DNA of 17,700 nt from an uncultured Eubacterium sp. (GTDB lineage: Bacteria > Bacillota > Clostridia > Lachnospirales > CAG-274), in assembly GCA_900545305.1 (NCBI GenBank), contig UQYD01000039.1:1-17700 (forward strand), read 5' to 3'. Position numbers and translations under genes: made by a program. Under the pieces are notes generated by a model. That model did no database searches and was not told the DNA's origin. It saw nothing but the letters and a program-made list of their open reading frames with translations. Shown in pieces: positions 7,958 through 14,144 of the stretch. The first letter of the stretch is position 1. Each line of letters opens with the position of its first letter.

Positions 7958-8272
7958 AGTGAATCGGAAAGATGAATCCGATGGCTTGCGTGCAAGTCAC
8001 AAATTAGCGAAGCTAATTTGTTCTGACAGTGAACCGAAAGATAAATCGGACACACGAAGTGTGGCTTTCAACGAAGTTGAAAGTTCTGACAGTGAACCGA
8101 AAGATAGATCGGACACACGAAGTGTGGCTTTCAACGAAGTTGAAAGTTCTGACCAGTGAATCGGAAAGATAAATCCGATGGTTTGCGTGCAAGCCACAAA
8201 TTAGCAAAGCTAATTTGTTCTGAAGTGAATCGGAAAGATAAATTCGATGGCTTGGGTGCAAGCCACAAATTA
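7958..8272. repeat. Array of five modular hairpin repeat units (A-B-B-A-A')
   Basis: This fills the whole gap between the transporter and the minus-strand gene; I see no protein gene in it. Units begin AGTGAA and end TTCTGAC: A1 7958-8027 (70 bp), B1 8028-8090 and B2 8091-8153 (63 bp each, one mismatch), A2 8155-8223, A3 8224-8272 (cut short). Each full unit holds three hairpins. The first has a conserved 8-base A-rich loop (AAGATRAA; stem ATCGGA/TCCGAT in A, CCGA/TCGG in B). The second is GGCTTG-cgtg-CAAGCC in A or CACAC-gaa-GTGTG in B. The third is ACAAATTAGC-gaa-GCTAATTTGT in A (7999-8021 in A1) or CTTTCAAC-gaa-GTTGAAAG in B (8065-8083 in B1). A and B share layout and linkers but not stem sequences. 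Position resembles REP/BIME elements at convergent 3' ends. There are no T tracts, so termination is unlikely. Confidence 0.93.
8028..8153. repeat. Direct tandem duplication of 63-bp unit B
   Basis: 8028-8090 and 8091-8153 are identical except A at 8044 versus G at 8107, which lies in the loop of the first hairpin. The near identity implies recent duplication or ongoing homogenisation. Because 63 is a multiple of three, both strands stay open for about 66 codons across the region; this is a by-product of the period, not a gene (no ribosome site, low-complexity products). Confidence 0.95.
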
Positions 8273-8274
8273 TT

Positions 8275-9804
8275 TTAGTGGTGGTGATGACCACAACCAC
8301 AATCATGACCATGTTCGTGATGATGTTCATGACCACAACCACAATCGTGACCGTGTTCGTGATGATGCTCGTGACCACAACCACAATCGTGACCGTGTTC
8401 ATGATGATGCTCGTGACCACAACCACAATCGTCACTGTGTTCGTGTTCTTGTTTTTCTAAAGCATCTACAATTTCAAATATATTGCCATAAGCTACAAGT
8501 GAAACAAGTTTATCGTTTACACCGTCAAGAGAATATGTAGCATAGTCCACAAATTCTTCCTGTGTCATAGGGCAAGGAATATTCTTTAAGAATTTTTGCT
8601 TTAAGAATTTTTCTTTTGTCTTTGGAAGTTCAGCACAAACACCAGCAATATATGTATTTACATCATTTGCAAGTTCTTCTGTAGTATATTCCTTATCTAA
8701 ATCCTGAGGAGTCATAATTTCTTCTTCAAGCTCTCTGTAAAATCTATTGCTAACGGCATTGTTTACAGAAATTGTTGTCTTTAACTCATCTGAAAGATTT
8801 TCCCAATCTGTAACTTCGTCCATAAGATTGTTAATTTCTTCTTCAAGAGGTTTGCTGTCCTCAAATCTGCTTTCGATTTCATTTGAAACTTGTAAAAATA
8901 CAGTATCAGCAAGTTCATCATCTTTGTTTTCGATATAGTCAACTACTGAATAATAGAAGTCCTTAATAAGCATTTCATCTTGGAATAAGTAGTCTTCATC
9001 AATAGCAAAGTTTGAAAGAATAAGTAAGTAGTTTACATCATTGTAGTAAATGCTTAAAAGAGAATAAATGCTCTGTAAAGCCTCTACATTGTCATCAACA
9101 TCGGCAATATAACTTTCAAAATCTTCCTTTGTAGCAGCTTCTGTATCGAGAGCGTAAACAGCAGAAATCTTTTCATACATCATTGGAAAATCTTCTTTTA
9201 TGCTGTCAACTGGTACATAGAACATATCCTTTAATCTATCGCTACAAGCCTTTGCAAATGTAGGTGGAAGATTATCAATTAAAATACCTAAGCCCTTTGT
9301 AACATAGTCAGAAAACTTGTCCTTTGTCATTCTTATAGGAAGATTAGCCATAATATTTGAAATAGCAAATTTTCCCTCTATTGTTGAACAATCCTGATGT
9401 GAAGCAAAATGAGCAGCTGCACTAACCACAGACTTGTTTGATAAAGGAACATCGTCACTAATGTTTGAAACGTCCTTAAGCTTAAATTCGTTTACAAGGT
9501 ATTCACCCATTTGGTCATTTAAACAAGTGTAGCGATTTATTATAACGCCCATATTTACAATTTCCTTGCTTAATTCAACAAGCTGAGAATTGTATTCGCT
9601 TCTGTCTGCAATATCCTGAGCAAGAGCAAACTCAAGTTTTTTGTAGCAATCATATATTTTGTCTTTAAGGTCTAATACTCTTTTAGGAATTTTATATTCT
9701 ACTTCTTTTTCCGGAAGTTCTGTTAAATCGTAAATAAGATTTAAGAGAGCATCTTTTTGTTTATATTCAATGAGTTTAACTAACTTTTGTTCAAGTTTTT
9801 CCAT
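8275..9804 (-). CDS. Acidic helical protein with Cys/His-rich metal-binding tail
   Basis: The 509-residue product begins MEKLEQKLVKLIEYKQKDAL at the ATG complementary to 9802-9804, with AGGAGG about 8 bases upstream; a longer frame to 10023 has no such site and overlaps pyrK. There is no signal peptide or membrane span, so it is cytoplasmic. The body (1-450) is acidic and helical and includes a diverged internal duplication (LPIRMTKDKFSDYVTKGL, about residue 155, and IPCPMTQEEFVDYATYSL, about 420). Residues 453-509 hold 24 His and 8 Cys as repeats of EHGHDCGCGHEHHH, ending in HHHH. Such tails bind Ni, Zn, Co or Cu in HypB- and SlyD-like proteins, so a metal store, buffer or chaperone is plausible. 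The body family is not recognised, and no metal transporter or metalloenzyme gene is adjacent. Confidence 0.88.
   Translation of the reverse strand: MEKLEQKLVKLIEYKQKDALLNLIYDLTELPEKEVEYKIPKRVLDLKDKIYDCYKKLEFALAQDIADRSEYNSQLVELSKEIVNMGVIINRYTCLNDQMGEYLVNEFKLKDVSNISDDVPLSNKSVVSAAAHFASHQDCSTIEGKFAISNIMANLPIRMTKDKFSDYVTKGLGILIDNLPPTFAKACSDRLKDMFYVPVDSIKEDFPMMYEKISAVYALDTEAATKEDFESYIADVDDNVEALQSIYSLLSIYYNDVNYLLILSNFAIDEDYLFQDEMLIKDFYYSVVDYIENKDDELADTVFLQVSNEIESRFEDSKPLEEEINNLMDEVTDWENLSDELKTTISVNNAVSNRFYRELEEEIMTPQDLDKEYTTEELANDVNTYIAGVCAELPKTKEKFLKQKFLKNIPCPMTQEEFVDYATYSLDGVNDKLVSLVAYGNIFEIVDALEKQEHEHSDDCGCGHEHHHEHGHDCGCGHEHHHEHGHDCGCGHEHHHEHGHDCGCGHHHH
8289..8445 (-). repeat. 42-bp in-frame tandem repeat encoding the Cys/His tail
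   Basis: Three full units (8289-8330, 8331-8372, 8373-8414) and a partial fourth (8415-8445) encode the 14-residue tail motif. The five base differences among the full units all fall at third codon positions (CAT/CAC, GAA/GAG) and change no residue. Confidence 0.95.
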
Positions 9805-9837
9805 TTTTATCCTCCTATTTCTGAAACCAATAACAAT

Positions 9838-9866
9838 ACTATACCACATTTGCAAAGTAAAGTAAA
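9838..9866 (-). promoter_or_regulatory. Promoter for the Cys/His-tail gene
   Basis: On the minus strand, -35 TTTACT (complement of 9861-9866), a 17-base spacer and -10 TATAGT (complement of 9838-9843) stand about 34 bases before the ATG. It is divergent from the pyrK promoter; the two share the 137-base gap 9805-9941. Confidence 0.5.
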
Positions 9867-9883
9867 TAAATAACCTTTTGGAC

Positions 9884-9912
9884 TTGTAAAATCCGTCAAA
9901 ATGCTTTAATAT
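9884..9912 (+). promoter_or_regulatory. Promoter for the pyrK-pyrD-lipoprotein unit
   Basis: TTGTAA (9884-9889), a 17-base spacer and TAATAT (9907-9912) precede the TTG start of pyrK by 30 bases. A TATAAT at 9918-9923 is an alternative -10 with a poorer -35. The leader is too short for a PyrR-type attenuator, and none is seen. Confidence 0.45.
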
Positions 9913-9941
9913 ATAGTTATAATTTATTGGGAGGTGTTTTC

Positions 9942-10700
9942 TTGAAGTACGTAGAAAATGCAAGAGTAGTATCAACAGAGTTTTTGCAGAAGGGTATCTG
10001 CAATCTCGTTTTAGAATGTCCAAAAATTGCTAAAGATGCAAAGCCTGGACAGTTTATAGAAATTTATCCGGATAATGGAGTTAATCTCCTTTCAAGACCT
10101 ATTAGTATTTGTGGCATTGATGTTGTTGTTGGCAACATTAGAGTTGTATTTCAGGTTGTAGGTAAGGGTACAGATATTTTCTCAAAACTTAAGAAAGGCG
10201 ATAGAGTTAGAGTTCTCGGCCCTTGTGGAAACGGCTATACACTTAATGACGGTACAGCACTCCTTGTAGGTGGTGGTATTGGTGTTCCTCCATTGCTTGA
10301 AACTGCAAAGAGATTAGATTGCAAGAGCAAAATTGCTGTATTAGGTTTCAGAAGTAATCCTTTCTTAGTAAATGAATTTGCCAGAGTCTGTGATAGAGTG
10401 TATGTTACAACTGATGACGGTTCAGAAGGTTTTAAGGGTAATGTTGTTCAGTTAATGGAAAAAGAAAATCTTACAGCAGATATGATTTATTCTTGTGGTC
10501 CAAAGATTATGCTTAAATTCCTTTCAGAATATGCTATGAAGAATAATATTCCTTGTCAGGTTTCTATGGAAGAAAGAATGGCTTGTGGTATTGGTGCTTG
10601 TGTAGGTTGTGTAGTTGAAATAAAAGAGGGCGACGGAACAACATACAAGAAAGTCTGCAAAGACGGACCAGTATTTGACTGTAAGGAGGTTGTTTGGTAA
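9942..10700 (+). CDS. pyrK: Dihydroorotate dehydrogenase B, electron transfer subunit
   Basis: PyrK carries FAD and a [2Fe-2S] cluster and passes electrons from dihydroorotate, through PyrD, to NAD+ in pyrimidine synthesis; the active complex is a PyrD2-PyrK2 cytosolic heterotetramer. Visible are the FAD-binding RPISI (Arg52-Ile56), the nucleotide-binding GGGIGVPPLLETAK (from about 110) and the cluster ligands Cys215, Cys220, Cys223 and Cys239 in CGIGACVGC...KVCKDGPVF. The 252-residue length is normal for the family. The start is read as TTG at 9942 because GGGAGGTG lies just ahead and family members begin at this point. The stop overlaps the pyrD start by one base (TAATG), giving translational coupling. 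Confidence 0.97.
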   Translation: MKYVENARVVSTEFLQKGICNLVLECPKIAKDAKPGQFIEIYPDNGVNLLSRPISICGIDVVVGNIRVVFQVVGKGTDIFSKLKKGDRVRVLGPCGNGYTLNDGTALLVGGGIGVPPLLETAKRLDCKSKIAVLGFRSNPFLVNEFARVCDRVYVTTDDGSEGFKGNVVQLMEKENLTADMIYSCGPKIMLKFLSEYAMKNNIPCQVSMEERMACGIGACVGCVVEIKEGDGTTYKKVCKDGPVFDCKEVVW

Positions 10701-11605
10701 TGGCTGATACAAGTGTAAAGATTTGTGATATTAAATTTAAAAATCCTGTTATGACTGCATCTGGTACTTTTGGTTGTGGTCGTGAATATTCAGATTTTGT
10801 AGACTTAAATAAACTTGGTGGTATAGTTGTAAAGGGTGTTGCCGACAAGCCATGGAAAGGCAATCCAGCTCCTAGAATTGCTGAAGTTTATGGTGGTATG
10901 CTTAATAGTGTAGGTTTGCAGAATCCAGGTGTGGACTATTTCATTAAAAATGAAATTCCTTTCCTCAATTCTCTTGATACAAATATTATTGTAAATGTTT
11001 GTGGTCACTCTCTTGAAGAATATGTAAATGTTGTTACAGCTTTAAGAGGTCAGGATGTTGATATGCTTGAGCTTAACATTTCTTGTCCTAACGTAAGTGA
11101 AGGTGGTCTTGCTTTCGGTACTGACCCTAAACTTGTAGAAAAGGTAGTATCAAGTGTAAAGCAGGTTGCTGACAGACCTTTAATTGTTAAACTTACACCT
11201 AACGTAACAGATATTACAGAAATTGCAAGAGCTGCTGTTGCCGGTGGTGCTGATGCCCTCAGCCTTATAAATACTCTTACAGGTATGAAGATTGACATTA
11301 ACAGAAGAAAGCCTGTACTTGATAGAAAAGTTGGTGGCATGAGTGGTCCAGCTGTTAAGCCAGTTGCTGTAAGAATGGTTTATCAGGTGGCTAAGGCTGT
11401 TGATGTACCTATTATTGGTATGGGTGGTATTTCAAATGCAGAAGATGCTATTGAATTTATTATGGCCGGTGCAACAGGTGTATCTATTGGTACAGCTAAT
11501 TTCATAAATCCTACTGCCACTATTGATACTATAAAGGGCATTGAAGAATTTATGGATAAGAATAATATTAAGACTCTTGATGAAATCAGGGGCATTATTG
11601 ACTAA
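10700..11605 (+). CDS. pyrD: Dihydroorotate dehydrogenase B, catalytic subunit
   Basis: This 301-residue FMN enzyme oxidises dihydroorotate to orotate, the fourth step of UMP synthesis. It is class 1B: the catalytic base is Cys129 in NISCPNVSEGG, and FMN is held by Lys164 (LIVKLTPN) and the GMGGISNAEDAIEFIMAGATGVSIGT loop (about 240-265). MTASGTFGCGREY near residue 18-30 and the substrate-site Asn of LNSVGLQNPG are also present. It is translationally coupled to pyrK, with AAGGAGG inside the pyrK end. Other pyr genes are not in the window, so the pathway is split in this genome or continues elsewhere. Confidence 0.97.
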   Translation: MADTSVKICDIKFKNPVMTASGTFGCGREYSDFVDLNKLGGIVVKGVADKPWKGNPAPRIAEVYGGMLNSVGLQNPGVDYFIKNEIPFLNSLDTNIIVNVCGHSLEEYVNVVTALRGQDVDMLELNISCPNVSEGGLAFGTDPKLVEKVVSSVKQVADRPLIVKLTPNVTDITEIARAAVAGGADALSLINTLTGMKIDINRRKPVLDRKVGGMSGPAVKPVAVRMVYQVAKAVDVPIIGMGGISNAEDAIEFIMAGATGVSIGTANFINPTATIDTIKGIEEFMDKNNIKTLDEIRGIID

Positions 11606-11629
11606 TAAAATTGTGAATTAGGTGATAAA

Positions 11630-12511
11630 ATGAAAAGATTTTTAGCATTGGGAATGGCAGTGGCTATGGTACTTTGCTCCTTAACTGGTTGCGATACAAG
11701 TCACAAAGTGAATGCTGCTATTCAGGAAAATATTTCAACACTTGATAATAAACTTGCAAATCTTGAAGTAACTGTAGGAGATTTATATCAAGAGGGTATA
11801 GCTACAGATGATATGAAAGATGAAGTAGATGACCTCCAACAGGAATTAAGTGAAGCAAGAGATATGTTTGCTGCTACTACTGACGGAGAGCAAGATGCAA
11901 ACATTTCTAGCAAACTTATTGACCTTACTTCAAAGGCTGATGAACTTGAAGGTCAGGTTCAAGATGCTTTAGGTGGCATAGGCAATGTAGAAAATTATGC
12001 AAAGGCTATGAAGAAAGTTACTGGCGAACTTGAAAGTGCTATAAAAACAGCTGTAGACAGTGGCAAAATGGATAAGTCAAAATTGACAGAATTTCAAAAT
12101 GCTAGTAGTAAGTTAGATGCTATTGTTAGCAACCCAGATGAAACAACTACAAATAAGGCTGAATTATTAAAAATAAGAGAAAGTCTTATTGCCCTTGCAT
12201 CTGAGGCTAGTGCTAGTAATGAAGTTATAGACGGACTTGCTCAAAATGATAAAACAACTGTTCAGCCAACAGTTAAGTCAGAAGATTTGACAAGTCTTGT
12301 AAATGCTTACACTACTTTGCAAAATACTGCATCACAGCTTTATGAAAAAGGTAATATTACAGAAAAACAGTATACTGAAATTTTAAATCTTGGTATGGAT
12401 GTTTCAAAATTACAGGAAAAAGCAAATAAGGGCGAAAAAGAAGATTCTGTAAATAGTGAAGCTAAGAAATTAGCAAGTAAAGTTGAAAAATTGGCAAATA
12501 AAATTAAATAG
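11630..12511 (+). CDS. Helical lipoprotein of unknown function
   Basis: The 293-residue product has a lipoprotein signal, MKRFLALGMAVAMVLCSLTGC, with the lipobox LTGC and lipidated Cys21; it would sit on the outer face of the membrane. The rest is charged helix, probably coiled coil, and shows loosely repeated helical hairpins of the form LYQEGIATDDMKDEVDDL, AVDSGKMDKSKLTEFQNA and LYEKGNITEKQYTEILNL, each with a Gly turn followed by a short polar cap. It starts 24 bases after pyrD with AGGTGAT before its ATG and no promoter or terminator between, so it is probably co-transcribed with pyrKD. No link to pyrimidine metabolism is evident; it may be a passenger. The family is not recognised. Confidence 0.88.
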   Translation: MKRFLALGMAVAMVLCSLTGCDTSHKVNAAIQENISTLDNKLANLEVTVGDLYQEGIATDDMKDEVDDLQQELSEARDMFAATTDGEQDANISSKLIDLTSKADELEGQVQDALGGIGNVENYAKAMKKVTGELESAIKTAVDSGKMDKSKLTEFQNASSKLDAIVSNPDETTTNKAELLKIRESLIALASEASASNEVIDGLAQNDKTTVQPTVKSEDLTSLVNAYTTLQNTASQLYEKGNITEKQYTEILNLGMDVSKLQEKANKGEKEDSVNSEAKKLASKVEKLANKIK

Positions 12512-12516
12512 TGTTC

Positions 12517-12549
12517 AACTAAAAGGACTAGAGTATAGTCCTTTTAGTT
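12517..12549. terminator. Bidirectional terminator between convergent genes
   Basis: AACTAAAAGGACTA (12517-12530) pairs perfectly with TAGTCCTTTTAGTT (12536-12549), a 14-bp stem with a 5-base loop. T-rich ends occur on both strands. It serves both the lipoprotein gene and the SpoVB-like gene, whose stops lie 5 and 3 bases from it. Confidence 0.9.
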
Positions 12550-12552
12550 TGC

Positions 12553-14067
12553 TTAAAATCTGGTTAAATCCTCTTTTCGCAGACATTTTAGTATGAAAAG
12601 AAGTAAAATATAAATGACACTTGCAATAGTTAATGAAGTAAGTATAGTAATATTGCTTGTGGTTTGAAAAAAGTGGTTTGAAATAAATAACATAATTACA
12701 CAGGCACAAGTAATTGAAAGTATAGGTTTAACAAATAATAATGTTACACTAAAGTGAGTTTTTGTCCTCTCTTTTATTCTAAGGAGCGTAATTGTGGTAA
12801 CAACTATTGAAGTTATAAACCATATAAATATAAATCCGTTTAATCCATAGATTGGTACTAAAAAATATATGCTTATTAAATTGATAAGGGAGGAAATAGT
12901 ATTGACCTCAAATATAAAAAGCTGTTCTCCAAGTCCGTTTAATACGCCTGAAAGTGTTACCTGCAAATATGTAAAAGGGCATATAAAACCTATTAATTTC
13001 AGCATACTGCCTATTTCCTTTTCGGAATAAATAAGTTGACCTATTTCATAGCCGTAAGTTATAAACAGACCACCTGTTCCACAAGCTACAATAGCTGTCA
13101 GCAAAAGAGAATGTTTTAATGTTGAGGTAATACGGTTATAATTTTTAAGTGTATAACATTCAGCAATTACCGGTAGTATAGCTGTTGCCAAGGCTGTTAA
13201 AAGTGATGAGGGAAACATAACAAGGGGCATAGCCATACCACTTAATCTACCTAATTCACTTAATGCCTGACTTTGGCTCATACCAAAAATTTGAAGCCTT
13301 TGTGGCAATATAATATTTTCTACTGTTGCGTAAATTGAACTGGCAACTCTGTTTAATGTGAGAGGTATTGCCATTGAAGTTATAAGTGAAAGTGCTGTAA
13401 AAGTAGTCATAGTAGGAACTTTAGGCTTTAATTTGTGGTTTACACAAAACAGATTAAGGGCAGTAAATAAAAAAGATATTATTTCTCCTAAAGCCATACC
13501 TAATATAGCAGCACCACAGGCATATTCCAGTCCCATAGGTACAAAGGTGTTTGCTAAAACATAAACAGCCAACATTCGCACTATTTGTTCTATAACTTGA
13601 CTTATGGCAGGAACTTTTGCCTCCTGCATACCTAAAAAATAGCCCCTTATTACAGAACCGGCAGCCATAAAGGGAAAACAAGGACTAAGCCATTTTAAAG
13701 AAAGTGTAGTTCTTTTATCTTTTATTATATATTGGCTTACTTCTTCGGCGAAATTATGTACACTAATACTTAAACATAAAGCAATAGTGACGGAAATAAT
13801 TAGGGAAATAGTCAATATTTTTTCGGCGTTTCCCTGTTGTCCTTTTGCTTTTTCCTGTGCTGTCAGCTTTGACATTGTAGTTGAAAGCCCAGAGGAAGAA
13901 ATTGCCCATATTAACAAGTACAAAGGTGTTATAATTTGATATAGTCCCATACCTTCAGCACCTATGGTTTTGGACATATATATTCTATAAAAAAAGCCTA
14001 GCACTCTTGTTATTATATTTGCAGATGTAAGAATGATGGCACTTTTTATAATTGCTTTTTTGTGCAT
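12553..14067 (-). CDS. spoVB: SpoVB-type lipid flippase (MATE/MOP superfamily)
   Basis: The 504-residue protein has about 14 hydrophobic spans over its whole length. The N terminus, ANIITRVLGFFYRIYMSKTIGAEGMGLYQIITPLYLL, is typical of SpoVB, with the Arg of the first loop and the GAEGMGLYQ turn. SSSGLSTTMSKLTAQ and RGYFLGMQEAKVPAISQVIEQIVR are further family landmarks. Members flip undecaprenyl-linked precursors for cell wall or polysaccharide; SpoVB itself is needed for the spore cortex in Bacillus. Paralogues such as YtgP/MurJ-like flippases are hard to exclude without a tree. GGAGGA precedes the ATG. It is divergent from uvrC across 77 bases and convergent with the lipoprotein gene. Confidence 0.85.
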   Translation of the reverse strand: MHKKAIIKSAIILTSANIITRVLGFFYRIYMSKTIGAEGMGLYQIITPLYLLIWAISSSGLSTTMSKLTAQEKAKGQQGNAEKILTISLIISVTIALCLSISVHNFAEEVSQYIIKDKRTTLSLKWLSPCFPFMAAGSVIRGYFLGMQEAKVPAISQVIEQIVRMLAVYVLANTFVPMGLEYACGAAILGMALGEIISFLFTALNLFCVNHKLKPKVPTMTTFTALSLITSMAIPLTLNRVASSIYATVENIILPQRLQIFGMSQSQALSELGRLSGMAMPLVMFPSSLLTALATAILPVIAECYTLKNYNRITSTLKHSLLLTAIVACGTGGLFITYGYEIGQLIYSEKEIGSMLKLIGFICPFTYLQVTLSGVLNGLGEQLFIFEVNTISSLINLISIYFLVPIYGLNGFIFIWFITSIVVTTITLLRIKERTKTHFSVTLLFVKPILSITCACVIMLFISNHFFQTTSNITILTSLTIASVIYILLLFILKCLRKEDLTRF

Positions 14068-14080
14068 AGCTTCCTCCAGT

Positions 14081-14109
14081 TTGCTCTTATAATAAAAGTA
14101 TGATAAAAT
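14081..14109 (+). promoter_or_regulatory. uvrC promoter
   Basis: TTGCTC (14081-14086), 17 bases, then TAAAAT (14104-14109), 35 bases before the uvrC ATG. The -35 begins 14 bases from the divergent spoVB-like start, so both genes share a 77-base control region. The minus-strand promoter is not clear. Confidence 0.55.
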
Positions 14110-14144
14110 AAATTAATTATGATAATTTTGAAAGAGGTGAGGAA

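Noticed and set aside
7959..8197. Open frames of about 66 codons on both strands through the hairpin array
   Set aside because: They follow from the 63-bp period being a multiple of three. There is no ribosome site, the products are low-complexity, and substitutions follow RNA pairing rather than codon positions.
7958..8272. CRISPR array
   Set aside because: Units abut without unique spacers, contain several internal hairpins each, and no cas gene is nearby.
8247..8540. Forward-strand frames across the His-rich tail region
   Set aside because: They are shadows of the 42-bp coding repeat of the minus-strand gene; they give His/Asp- or Met/Thr-rich low-complexity products and lack a ribosome site.
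9805..10023. Longer N terminus for the Cys/His-tail protein
   Set aside because: It would overlap pyrK and its own promoter; AGGAGG stands directly before the ATG at 9804.
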